This document shows, piece after piece, positions 25,361 through 37,204 of a DNA stretch of 64,000 nucleotides (within the stretch, counting starts at the first letter, position 1; each line of letters opens with the position of its first letter). Under the pieces are notes generated by a model that did no database searches, had not been told where the DNA came from, and was given only the letters and a program-made list of their open reading frames with translations. The stretch spans positions 1,612,001 to 1,676,000 of the forward strand of contig VDMD01000004.1 of assembly GCA_007026445.1 (NCBI GenBank), written 5' to 3'. This stretch comes from Schizophyllum amplum. Lineage: Eukaryota; Basidiomycota; Agaricomycetes; Agaricales; Schizophyllaceae. The position numbers and the translations under genes are program-made.

Positions 25361-28300
25361 CTAAAAGAGCCTGCGCGACAGCCGGCTGGGTGTATTAGGT
25401 CGCGAATACGAGTTCGGCGTCGCGTATCCGGAGCGGGACTCGCCAGGTAGCGGCCGACGACCGCCAAAGCTGCGAGGGGACATCGTCGGTGTACCCGGAA
25501 CGGAGTTGGGTACAGACTGTACGCCGATGCGCTCGGTGGAAAAGTCGTTCAGGAGCCGCACGACGTCGCGGGTGAGCATGTCGAGCTCCTGCACCTCGAG
25601 TGGTGTCAACGCGTAGTTCTTCTCGCCGTCATCCTCGTCGTCGTCATCGGACTCGCGGTCTATGTCGTCGTAGTGTCGCGCAGCCTCTTGCTTCGCAATC
25701 AGCTTGCGATTGACCCGCCGACGCATCAGGATGCCCTGGTAAACTCGCAACATGCACCCTTGGAAGAGCTGCTTGAGTTGTTGCGTGTCGTCTAGTGCAT
25801 CTAAGTTGCCAGCGATGGGTAGCCACCCATCGCATTCTAATCCACGTGAAGTGAGGTCAATCTTGCTGGCGCCAAATAGGATGTAGGTGAGGAGATCGAT
25901 GCGGGTGGTGTTGACGATGGACATCTGGTTGCCGCCAGTGCCCATACGCTTCTCGGTGAACGCGTACAGCATGCGCTCGTGAGACTCCATGTTGGTCAAA
26001 CGCTTGCGGTCGTTGACACTGGAGGGGTGCATCAAGACAGTCTGAGTACGCAGTCAGCTATAATGCCACCACTTCTGATAACAACATGCATACCTTCTCC
26101 ATCGCCGTCCGGTAAACTTTGTCCTTGATACGAAGCGCGTACTTCGGCTGGCACGCGAGAGTGATCAACGCCGTCAACAGAGGCATCGAGCCGCCGTTCA
26201 CGTTCAACTCGGCCGGAACGTCGCCGCCACGGGTAAACCCGCCTGCCCACCGGCTGAAATATCGATGATTCCTGCACGACGCATGGAGTCGTACAAATGC
26301 ACCTTCTCCTTCTGCATCTGTACCAGCGTCGGCTTCGACAGAAAGTTCTCCACGCAGAACTTGTTCGCGCGCACGTATTCGCCGTTCCGCTGGATGTCCC
26401 ACCACGCGTTGTAGGCCTTGAGCGAGGCGAGGACGTCAGAGCGGAACTCACGGTCGGCCCAGCTGTCCTTTGCCTGCCGCGCCTCCTCCTTGAGGTGCAT
26501 GGGCGCGACGAACGGATCACGGGAGGACATGATGGCGGCGAGCGTGAGGGCCTGATCTAAGCAGCGGAAAAACTGCCGTAGAGGAGTAAACGGCCCATCT
26601 GAACGTCGCAAGGTATCTGCAGCAGCACCCGGCCGAGAGCCGTCAGAGCCTTCTTCTCGTCGAGAGCGCCCACGAGTCGCAGGTCGTCCATAGCGGCGGC
26701 CACGCGGTCTGCCGGAGGCGGCTCGATCGTCCGCGCCAGTACCTCCTCCGTCGTCATCTCCGCGAAATGTAGGGCCTTGATGTGCATGACGACGTTGGAC
26801 AGGTCAACGCGCTTCATCTCGACCGTCTGGTGCGTCTCCAGCCTGCTCTTGTGTGCGGCGCTGAGGATACCGTAGTATTCACCCGGCCGGTGACGCCCAG
26901 CGCGGCCGGCTCGCTGGTTCAAGTTGGACAGGCCCACCCATGCGTTGACGAGGCGGCTCATATGACGATCTGGGTCGTACCGGTTTTCCCTGTGCCGCGC
27001 GCTGTCCACGACATACACGACGTCCGGAATGGTGACTGATGTTTCGGCGATGTTGGTGGAGAGGATGATGCGGCGGACGCCTGCCGGAGGAGGCTCGAAG
27101 ATGACTTGCTGCTCTGCCAGGGGAACACTGGAGTGCAGCGCATGGATGGTAAACTTGCTCGTGTTGCCAAACGGTAGACGCCAGGCGCCATTCCGCGGGT
27201 TCGTAAGCATCCGAGTGACGCTCTGTATCTCGTCCCAGCCGGGCAGAAATACAAGCACGTGTCCGTCGTCCGACTTCTCCAAAACATGCTGTATTGTCGC
27301 GCAGACAATGGGCACCGGCACGTCCAGATCGTCCTCTTTGATTGTCGATGCCTTGTTCGCCGATACGTTGAACATTGACCGAGCCCGGTCTTGGCCATAC
27401 TCGTGCACAAGGAACTTTTGCACCGAATCGTCCGACTGGAACACCCACCGGAGACGTGGGTCTGAGGCGAGCTTCGGACCAAAATCGTCGAGGTATGTCT
27501 GTTGTACGGGGAATGAGCGACCAGGGATTTCGATCACCTTAGCCGGCTGGCCCGTCTGGTCCGGCAAATAATGCTGGAACAGCGTCGGGTCGATCGTCGC
27601 GCTCATGAGAATGACTTTCATCGGCTTGCCGCGCGCACGGCGATCCGCGAGAATGCGCTTGAGCACAACGAGCATGAGATCGGTGTCGACGTCACGTTCG
27701 TGGACCTCGTCGACAATGATGTACTGCACGGTGTCGAGCCACTCCGAGCCGCCCTGATTGCCGACCAGACCTGACTGCAGCTTCTTCAGGAAGACACCGA
27801 TAGTGCAGAAAGTGACCGAGCCGTTGGGCTCAGGGGCGCGCGACTCGAAGCGCACGGTGTACCCGATGGACTGGCCGACGGTCTCGCCGCGCTCCTTGGC
27901 AACACGGTCGGCGACGCTAATGGCGGCCAGCCGACGTGGCTGCGTACAGATGATGTTGCAGCTACCACCGTCGCCTTTGTCGATGTGGTGGTCGAGAATG
28001 ATCTGAGGAATTTGTGTCGTCTTACCAGAGCCGGTTGCCGCCATGCAGATCGTCACGTCGTTCTCCTCAATGTGCTTGATGAGCTCGTCGCGCTTCGTGT
28101 AGACGGGCAGCGCCGCGCGAGTGCTGCGCATCTTGTCCAACTTCGCGTTCTCCAGGTATGCTTTTCGACGATCCGACAATTGCTTGTTCTTCGCCGCGAG
28201 CGTCGCATCGGAAGCTGCCCGTGCCGCAGACCACGCAGCCGCAGGAGCGGGGGCTTGGACGGCGGCAGTGGAGGGGCGACTTCTATACAAGTTGCTCTTC

Positions 28301-29422
28301 TTGATGTCTACACACAGATCACGAAGGTCGTGATCGAGAGCGTTGCTCATCGTGAAGTACACCTTCGGTGCGAGGCCAAGGTCAGCACCCGTCTTCGCGG
28401 CGTCGACATATGATTTCCAGAGCTCGGGGTCGCACTTTTCCAGGTAGGCTGTGACGTCGAGGTAGCACGCTATGGTAGCTGCTTTCCTGTTCGTGCCGCG
28501 CCCTATACCAATTTTGCGACCGTTGATGATCATGACGGCGTCCCAGGAGACGATGCCGCTTTTTGTGCCCTGCTCTTCAATGACCTCGGGCTTCTCGAAG
28601 TTGTAGCGGCGGCAGTAGTAGTCAATGAAGCTGCGAGCCTTCTCCATATCCACGAGACTTCCGTCGGTCAAAGTGACCTGAGTGACATCTTCGATGAAGA
28701 GCTGTGGGGCGATGGGTCAGATACAAACGTTGTATGGCGCCGATCAGGAGCTGCGCACCTCCCCAAGAGCGTCTGCCTGGTATGCGCCGCTGAGGGCGGC
28801 CATGTTGTGAGACTCCAACTTTGACGGAGCATCGCCGACGCCGACGATCTCCGTTTCGGTGGGAAGGGCCACTCGAGATCTATGACCAGGTGAATACGGC
28901 ACATATAGCAGACGCGCATGATGGTACTGACCGGAAAAGCTTAGTGCTGGGACTGTCCGCCGGCACCCATTCGATCGTCTCGTATCGCAAGTTCTTGTAA
29001 CGGTTACCGAGGTGACTCTTGGGGTTGTCATAGTATTTTGGCGGCAGATCCTTTGTCTTGTGGTGCGTCTCGATGTAGGTTTTGTCTTGCACGGGCCAGT
29101 GCTGAATGTTCTGCTGCTGTCCACGTCCGCGATTTCTACCTCCACCACCGCCACCGCCGCCACCGCCCCCGCCCCCGCGTCGATGGCGGGAGCTGCCGTG
29201 GCTGGTGAATGGTCTGTCGTGGTGGGTGGGAGGAGGAGGCATGTTGGTGCGGCGGTGCTTGGGGGCGGACTGGTCTGTGAGGGCAGACTGTGCGAAGGGG
29301 CGCTTGAGGGAGGTGGAGGGCGAGGAACCGGCGGCAGCGTTCACAGTGAGCTTCTGCGCGAGGTTCGATTGCATGAGGAGGCGGCGCCTGAGATGAGCGT
29401 GACAGAGACGAGCTAAGCTCAT
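25361..29422 (-). CDS. DEAH-box RNA helicase, RHA/DHX9-DHX36-like (one apparent frameshift)
   Basis: An ATP-dependent RNA/DNA helicase of superfamily 2. Start is the first in-frame ATG, 29422 (MSLARLCHAHLRRRLLMQ). The N-terminus has an Arg/Gly region with a run of 13 Gly and then a dsRNA-binding-like segment (SFIDYYCRRYNFEKPEVIEE). The core shows motif I ATGSGKTTQIPQ, motif II DEVHERD, motif III SAT and motif VI QRAGRAGRHRPGEYY. HA2 and OB-fold regions follow, and the tail ends RPNTPSRLSRRLF. Between LLLYGSF and FRCLDQALTLAAIMSSRDPF the frame breaks at a five-base T tract (26568-26572 on the plus strand). One more T would restore the family sequence, and no intron of plausible size fits. A sequencing error is more likely than a broken gene. 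Confidence 0.92.
29139..29177 (-). repeat. GGN microsatellite coding poly-glycine
   Basis: An imperfect trinucleotide repeat inside the helicase first exon codes 13 consecutive Gly next to an Arg-rich stretch. Such tracts change length easily and are typical of RGG-like RNA-binding tails. Confidence 0.8.
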
Positions 29423-29713
29423 AAGGAGGGGAATGCCGACAAATCTGGATCCAAATCGGTCAGCCGGCTGTGGCGAGCCCAACTCATTCGCATCCCGCAC
29501 GCACCAGCTCAGAGGCTCTCACTGCGTTCTCACTTCGACCGCCGTATCCTTACTGTTCGCGCTGACCAGGAGTGACCGACTGTATTACAGTCGCCTGCGT
29601 CTGATGCGCAACCAAATTTTGCCCCGCACGACGCCCGGCGCTCGCCGGTCCGGTATCACGGCCCGAGCGCTAACTTGTAAAAGTTCGACTTTTCATACAG
29701 TATGTATGCATAG

Positions 29714-32700
29714 CTACCAGTCTACTACCAACGAGATTGGACTCTGCGACTCGTTTTGTATGACACCTACTGCATGCCTCAGAGCAGCCAAAAACTCGGC
29801 CTTCCCTTCCGTGCGTTTCCTAGCGTAAAGCCAAGGACAATCCAGTGACTCACACTGTATTGCTTCTGCTTGAGGCACCCTGCTACAAGACGCGCATACG
29901 CTCTGCACTTGCAATGATCGCCGCTCGTGGGTGCGAATCATGGTGAGCAGGTCAGCCGCTGCTGTCTGCGGCATAGCCAGACAGTCGTCGCAAAGCCCTG
30001 ACATGTCAATGATCGTTGCTCTTTTCCAGCCAGAATAAATCTCACCTTCAACCGCTATAGCCCCACAGCGCAGGCAGGTGTAATCCTGGAAGTGGTCCTC
30101 TATATTGACGAGAGCGTCGAGCAAGCCTATATTTGGCTGCCCCTTTCGTGGAGATTTCTTCGGCGAGCCTTGCGTGGCGTCTTTGACCTTAGGCATCTGG
30201 TCGTACCAATATCGAACGTCTGCTCCGATCAGGTTGAAGATTCTCTCAAGTGGTGGGATCAGTATGCGGGTAATGTAGTATACGGCGTCCAGTCGCAGTT
30301 GACTGGTTTGCTGTCAGCTGTAAGACGTAGTCATAGCAACTCGAGCGCACCTATTGTTCAGGAACTCGAGCGGGTCGTGCGCCCGTTCTACTAGCCTGCT
30401 CCCAGGAAGGCCGCGCGCAATCACATATCGCACTCGTTCGGCGTACTGGGGCTCGGCGTTCGGGTCGGCCGCAGTCCTACGCGCAGCCACCGTGACGCCC
30501 GGGGGAGGAGGTCCCTTGTCGCTGACAAAAACCATCAGTTGAGACTCTGCTTTGCCACCGTTTATCACCTTACCTATACGACCCCATCTTCACCTCCTTG
30601 GCGAAGACAAAGTCCTGGACGGACGCGCGATTCTCCATCAGTTTCGTCCACGATCGCAAGCAGTATTCCTTGACTTCGCTCAAATCTTGCGTACGGAATA
30701 GGATCCTTCGGAGGCATCAGAGGACGAGGAGGGCCAGAGGGTCAGAGGAAGGTACATACTTCAAACAAGTCTCGGTCATCTTCTGCTGCGCTAGGACGCC
30801 ATCCCTTCGGACAGTCTCGATACCTTTCGCGTCGAAGCTCGGCTCCGTCTCATCGACGCTCTCGTACTTGAAGCCAACATAGCGTTTCTTGGCAAGGAGC
30901 ACGCATGGCAGGTATACCTAGTGTCAGTTCAGAGGCATGCAAAACCATCTGGGTAATATTGTACCTTCTCAAACTTCAACTTGATGGGCTTCGGGTTGAG
31001 CGCGGTGATGGTGTCCGCCATCTCGTAGCCAATGCGGAAAGCTTGTTCTTTCGTCTTACCCAGTAGGTATACGAAGACGCTGTCGGTATCACCATACACA
31101 ACCTGCAAACGGACACGCTCAGACGGTGCCAACGACGAAAGGCATGTATCACTTACCTGCGCCCCCCACTTTGGATGAGAGTTGATGAGATCTATGGCCT
31201 AAGTCGACTGGCATGAGTTTGGGACATCTACTCCTACGGCAACAACCCACTTTTTCCAGCGTCTCTCGTCCAGTCTGCACAATGCTATCCGCAATCTCGA
31301 CTGCAGGCATTCGACCGGAGTACGTTGCGCTCGTATACCCATAAGTGACGTTGCTTATGTACTTTAGGCCCAGCTGGCGAGCTACTCTTGTATGTCAGCT
31401 CATTGCAAACGCATATAGGTACCTCGTCACTTGCCGTTCAAGATTCTCTGCAGTGGCTGCAGAGAGTTCTAGTACTGCAGCACTTAACCTAGATGACGCC
31501 TACCAACCTTGCTGACAGCGCCCTTCATCGCCTGCTTGACCATAACGCGCGTGTCGAGAAGCTCGGTGAGCATCCTTGCCAGCAGACCGCGCCTGATATT
31601 GGGCTTCACATAGGCAATGCCATTTGGAGACACTGCACCATCATTTCATCTTCGCTTCGAGGATAACAAGCAGAGATACTCACCGTTGACGTTCCCTTGC
31701 AGGTCCTCGTACAGGCCCTTTGGCAAATTGAGATCCGTGACGCCAAATTTGTAGCGTCCTTGAAAAGGAGTGATCCTCCCGAGGCATGTGTCGTATGAGT
31801 AGTTATACGCGATCATAACGCTCGGGTACAGACTCTGGTCAGGTTTGAAAAAAATATCAACCATATGATTGGTAAAAGCTTAAATATCCTACCTGGAAGT
31901 CAAGGACGAGCAGGGGGCTCGAGTAGAACGCGGAAGTCGGCTCCATGATCAAAGGCATGCACTCTGCGGCGTTCTGCTTACCCACCTAGTTAACGTTGTG
32001 AGCACAATGTGAAGCAACAAATGACTGCCCGCACATACGTCTATCTTGCTCGGCGAGAGCAACACATAGCTCTCGGGCTTCGCTATGCGGAACATGAAGG
32101 ACTCAACCTTGAACTGTGACCCGCGCGTCAGAACGGAGTAGAAGTCGACACCGAAAACTCGAGCGAATTCGCTGCAGGGCATCTGTCAGTGGGAAGATAT
32201 ATGCGTGTAGGCAGTTCACCGCACGCGTTCTTCGTCACGACTTCTGATTCCTCCAGTATCTCCAGATCCATCACCGTCCGCTGCGCCATGTATCGGAATG
32301 CCTGCGCGGTATGGTGCGGCGCGTCACTGTTGTACCACCTGGCGAGCGTCGCATGGCTATATTGTGGCACTCTGCATCAGAAGTTCAGCTTCGACTCGAC
32401 GAAAACCAAAAGCAAGACCTACCGCTGGCGCAGTACATGGAATGCAACGTTCTCAAAGCTATACACGCTCAATGTCAATTCTGTACGCATGACGCGCCAG
32501 ATATTCATGACATGTCGTCCGGGCACTTTGAGCGTCGTACCCTTCCGGAGTCCCCACCTGTCGATTCCCTGCGCGTTGCCAGCTCGCCGTGCCGGTGCGC
32601 GGGCTATCAGATCTGGGATGTCCAGGCCTGTGAGCGGCGTGAGCGTCAGTATTGTACGGTACGACGAATGCTGCTACCCTCACGCACCATATTCGTTGCC

Positions 32701-35260
32701 TCTCGCCACCAGGTAGCCCCACGACTGCGTCTGGGCCTCCCATCCCGCGATAATGTCCGGATCCAGGTCAACAACCACATCCACGACCTGATTCAACAGA
32801 TCGAGTTCCGTGTCGACACACTGGATTCCCAATCCGCGAAGACGTTCCGGCCGTATTTGTGGCGCATCGACGGCGAGGATGTGCAGGGGCGACCGCGCGC
32901 CGTTCGCCTCTTGCTGGCAGTAAAACACCGCCGCAATAGGGTCCTCCGCGGAGTCCGGGACGAGATGGCCCCGCGTGGGCACGAGAACCTCGAGGGAGAA
33001 CATTGTCATGTCTTGACGCTCGCGATGTGCAGTCGTGTCTCCCGGCGACGCCTTCAACCCATATATGTTTGCTTGCGTCGGTCCCTCGATTTGTGATCGC
33101 GACTTTGACCTGCCAGGTCCAGACACGGCGGCTGTTGAACGCAACCACTGCCGGCAAGTCCGCGGGGAAGGTGGCACACCCGCGTACTCCCATCCCCAAA
33201 CATCCTCTTGGATGAGGCGCTTGCTTGCTGTCGGTGACGATAGAGCTTTGCCTTCATCAGGTAATCCGGTATCCCATTCAGACAGCGTCGCCAAGCCATT
33301 GCCTCCCTTCAAATGATAAACCAGGCCAGCGAACTCCCTTGGTCGTTCTGGGCCATCGGTTTCCTTGGAGTAAAAGGGTGCGCGGTAGACCTTGCAGGGG
33401 ATACGGACGTCGTCCACGGTGTCCAGAAGGTCTTTGGTAGATGGTGGCGGGAGGGTGTAGACGTATTGCCGAGTCCTTTGTGACGTCTTTGCAAAAGAGA
33501 AGTGCGAAAAGGAAAGAGAGGCACGTATGGTGCGAGGAGGGCTGTTTCTCGATGGAACACTGGGGGTTTGCGAATCTGGCATCAATCGACGGCAGTCGTC
33601 TATGGTGACCCCCTTAGCATCTATGGTAACCCGGCGACGCTTATTTGGTCTGGGATTGTCGTCATCTGAAGCCCTGGGAAAAGTTTGTTCTCTGCGCCCG
33701 TCAAGTTACGTTGTGCTCACTCAGTGGCCTCCAAATCAAATGATTTTACAATGTCTGGCAGCGTGAATTCTCTCGCGGTTGCTCGGCGGTCTCGTCTCCG
33801 GCAAAGAATGTGTCGATATCCTCTCTGTGAGCTGTGAGACGGTATTCAAAAATTATGAAAAAACGCACTCAGCAGTCTTCTGAACGTGTCTCTCGACGCG
33901 AACATCGTCGTCATCAAAGTCTTCGAGGGTATCGTCCTTTCCGCCTTCCGGTACTCGAGGAGGCTCGTAATTCCCCGTCCATCCTTCCTCGTCCTCGTCC
34001 AACCCCTCCATGCCCTGGGTTATTAGCACACTCATATCCACATCGACACCTTCATCACCCTCGTCCTTTGATGTAACGTGCTCGTACGCCCTAGCCTGTT
34101 TCCCACCGGGCCTCCACGTCCGCCACTGCTCGTCCCACAGCGCCTCTATGCTCTCGAATGTCGTCATCGCGTGCTTCTCCCACGATTGAGCACTCGGATC
34201 GACGGGTTCAGGCGGCTCCTGCCGCTCCTGCTCGATCCTGTGTTGTATGTCTTCCCAATAGCGGGCTTCGGAGACCCAATCGCCTCCGGCTCCTCTCGAT
34301 GCATCGCTGGGGTCTACCGGCATCTCGGGCGATGGGTCGAGCCCGCGTGCGCGCCGACGCTCGCGCTCGTCCTCCCAGAGTTCGCGAACACTAGGGACAA
34401 GCGGTTCGGGAGGAAAGGGAGGCTCAGGTCTTTCGTGATGAATATTCCTTGCCGCGAGCCGATGCCTATTCAGGATTTGGTGAGCGACAACATCGACCTC
34501 CAGTGTCATGCGACTCTGGCGGAAGTAGCTGGAGGGCTTGAAGGGCGGGAGAGAGGGCTCGTCATCGCCTGTGCCACGTTCGAAGACCTCGGCCAGGTCC
34601 ATCCAGCCGCAGCCGTAGAGCCCGAAGTCGGAGAGGAACTGTAGTTGATAATTCAAGTGGCTCTCGAAGACGCGGAACTGAGTGCTCATAACGGTGGGAG
34701 ATTGCAGTATGGTAATTGCCCGGCGCACAATTTGCGGATCGATGATAAGTACCTTGAGGAAGGGCGAGTACGAGGCGTGGTAGCCGTAGAAGTGGATGCC
34801 CTTGACGAGCACGATGGCACGGACGTACTGCGCTTTGACGGAATCCGGGTCGCGCTTGAGAGAGACAGCAATGGCATGGTTGAGGGAGTGCTGCTGAACA
34901 TCAGATATGGAATACAGGTGAAATGGGGGGAAGGGGGCCGTACCGTCAGTTTGGCAATATAGCGCTTTACTGGGACGCATGAGACCATGGTGGCGGTGGT
35001 CAAGATCGAGGAGCATGCTTACCACGCTTGGGGTCTAGGTCGCCGTTGTACTCGACGAAGAAGTACGGATAGACCTGGTGGACGTGAACGCAGGCCTTGC
35101 GGCCGACGGACGACGCGCCGTAGATGCGTATGACTAGCGCCCAGGGGAAAGTTGACTTGTCGAGCGAGCCGGGCTGCACCATGACATGATCAATCTGGTT
35201 TATCCGCACCCGCAGTGTCGTTCGCGGGTCCTGCGAGCCGGACACAGACGGCGCGGACAT
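29714..35260 (-). CDS. rev3: DNA polymerase zeta catalytic subunit REV3
   Basis: A B-family polymerase for error-prone translesion synthesis. The start at 35260 (MSAPSVSGSQDPRTTLRVRI) is the first ATG; it is followed by the N-terminal domain GSLDKSTFPWALVIRIYG and YPYFFVEYNGDLDP. Exonuclease-like blocks lie at about 32.7-33.6 kb (MTMFSLEVLVPTRGH; IIAGWE). Polymerase motifs are LLVLDFQSLYPSVMIAYNYS (31.8 kb), the exon with GLKYISNVTYGYTSATYSGR (31.3 kb), and VVYGDTDSVFVYLLG (31.1 kb). The C-terminus (about 29.8-30.1 kb) has two Cys modules, CLRCG...CDDC and CASC...CESLDC, as in Rev3, where the second binds an Fe-S cluster and the Rev7/Pol31 partners. Many short introns. Divergent from HscB with 98 bases between start codons. 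Confidence 0.95.
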
Positions 35261-35358
35261 GGTGAGCGGCAAGCGCGGACGCGACGGTGGCGGACAAGGA
35301 GTAGACAAGGAGTTATCGGGCCGGTGTCGCGTGACGTCACTACTTCCCTCCGACCACC
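35261..35358. promoter_or_regulatory. 98-base shared promoter, REV3 / HscB
   Basis: Only 98 bases separate the two start codons on opposite strands, so the upstream elements must be shared or overlap the 5' UTRs. It contains TGACGTCA at 35333-35340, a perfect CRE/ATF palindrome. Confidence 0.6.
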
Positions 35359-36215
35359 ATGTCCAGGCTTGTCAGCACCTGCAGGTCCTCCCTCACGTCT
35401 GTCGCCATCGCCCGTAGGTCTTACTCGCGGATATTTCCCGCCCTCACGATCCTTGCGCGTCCGACTGCCAAGAGACATGTCCCCTCAAACTTCCGGGCTG
35501 TTCACAATCCACCATCGAAGCTGCCATGCCCGTCCTGCGGCGAACCTCTAGCAACTGCTCTCCAAGCATGCACCAAATGTTGGTCGATATATCCCATCAG
35601 ACATGACATTCCACATCACGACATATTTGGCTTGCCGTACGAGCCTAACCCATTCGTCGTGGACACGAAGACATTGCGTAACAAGTTCCGTGAGGCTCAG
35701 GCAACTTGCCATCCAGATACATGGGCGTCCAAGGCTTCGGTGCGTGCGCTGCGTCCAAGTCCATTCGAAGCTGCTAACACGAATCTCACCACAGGACAAG
35801 AAGGACATGGCGCAGACGTTGTCGGCCCAGATCAACAAGGCGTACCAGACTCTTCTCCACCCGCTGTCTCGCGCCGAGTACATTCTCGAGAGGAATGGCA
35901 TGGAAGTATCGGAGAATGACCACGTCGATGACATCGAATTTATCGGGCGTATTATGATGGCCCGCGAGAGTATCGAGGATGCGGAAGACGTGAACGACGT
36001 GAACGATGCGGCGGAAGAAGCGGAAGGTGCGTTGCATATTAATGGCCGTGTGCTCTTGTTGACTGCCTCTCAGAGCAAATCAACGACTGCCTACGAGATA
36101 TCGAGATCCGATGTGCAGCTCAAGATGGGCTGGGATGAAGGAGGTTACCGTCCGACTGAAGTACTGGGAGGGAATCAGGAGAGCGGCAGCGCAATGGAAA
36201 GACGAGCATATGTAG
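35359..36215 (+). CDS. jac1: Mitochondrial Fe-S co-chaperone HscB/Jac1 (apparent frameshift near the 3' end)
   Basis: A J-protein that delivers the Isu scaffold to the mitochondrial Hsp70 for Fe-S cluster transfer. The N-terminus (MSRLVSTCRSSLTSVAIARR) is Arg/Ser-rich like a mitochondrial presequence. CPSC...CTKC forms the zinc-type N-domain seen in HSC20. The J domain starts at DIFGLPYEPNPFVVD and carries the catalytic HPD in ATCHPDTWASKA. After intron 1 come INKAYQTLLHPLSRAEYIL and GIRRAAAQWKDEHM to the stop at 36213-36215. The last exon reads EQINDCLRDIEIRCAAQD and then loses frame at about 36126. A single extra T would give QDWAGMKEVTVRLKYWEG, which fits the family well. Confidence 0.9.
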
Positions 36216-36513
36216 GACAACCGCAACGGTTCACGCTCTCCTCGTGCATTGTAGTTCCATGTCCACAGTCAGAGTTGGTAAATGACCTTCGTTCATTGGA
36301 CTACACGTTTTGGTATCCTCCAGGCGCTTGTGGCGCGCTGGCGCCCAGTGGTTGGGCGGGGCAGGGGCTTGCTGGGGAGGGGGCGGACAGGAGACTGTGA
36401 GGTTTCGTCGTCCACGGTTTGATATCCCTCCCTGCCTCCGCTCGTAAATCCGCCGGGCATAGACCACACTGAACAATCATGAGCGCGTACAGACGACAGA
36501 TTCACGGTACGTC

Positions 36514-37082
36514 CTACCGTAGGCCCGTAAGATCGTTTCCGCGGAGGTTCAGCCCCGCACCGCGCTGGCGCATGGCGACACCGAAAGCCGCAAAGGTAGG
36601 ACCTTGTCGGACTTCAGCAGGATAGCAATGGAGAATCATGTTGACCGACTTTGAGTAGGAGCAAAATCACGGTCCAGAACTTGATGAAGCCGTTCTGCTC
36701 GTGACGCGCTGAGCATCCTGATCAGTCGGACTCGTAGGGGACATAGACACGATGAAGGGAGCTCACCCATCCAGATGATATCGAATATGGCTGACACGCC
36801 CAACATGCCAGTGAACTACAGACGCGTTAATGACGATTGCGAATGCACATTTCCCTAGCAGCATACAGTCTGAAGGGACTGCGAGGCCTCTGCATTCTCT
36901 TGAGCGTACGTGCCGAAGAGGAAGATGACGAGGTTGTACGGGGGCGCGGCGAACGGGCTAAGCAGGAACGACAGTGCCTGCAGCAGTGACCGTCAGGTGA
37001 ATACCGCAATCTGAAGCAAGGACTGCCGTACGGTCTCTGCGAGAACAAGCTTGGAGGGGTCCAGTCCTTGTACGAAGTCCAT
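36514..37082 (-). CDS. Small conserved membrane protein of unknown function
   Basis: Spliced from the ATG at 37082 it reads MDFVQGLDPSKLVLAET, then a hydrophobic block (ALSFLLSPFAAPPYNLVIF). After the next intron comes FTGMLGVSAIFDIIWM. Two further exons add HEQNGFIKFWTVILLLLK and PTFAAFGVAMRQRGAG, ending NDLTGLR at 36514. Three membrane segments are visible. Length is about 130 residues. The pattern PYNLVIFLFG...FTGMLGVSAIFDIIW...GFIKFW looks like a family I have seen only as uncharacterised fungal membrane proteins. All introns are near 50 bases and phase-compatible. One junction (GW/HEQ region) is less sure. Confidence 0.8.
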
Positions 37083-37204
37083 CTTGGGCGTGACTGTGGA
37101 GGGGGAACAGGGCTGTGGGAGGTGTGCGTACCCGCGCACGTGGAAGTAATGCTCCGTCACTCGAGCTCCATTTGGTTCCTCTTGTTCTTCTCCACATCAC
37201 CATC
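37083..37204. promoter_or_regulatory. 122-base shared promoter, membrane protein / DPH7
   Basis: The start codons of two divergent genes are 122 bases apart. No canonical TATA box was seen between them. Confidence 0.5.
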
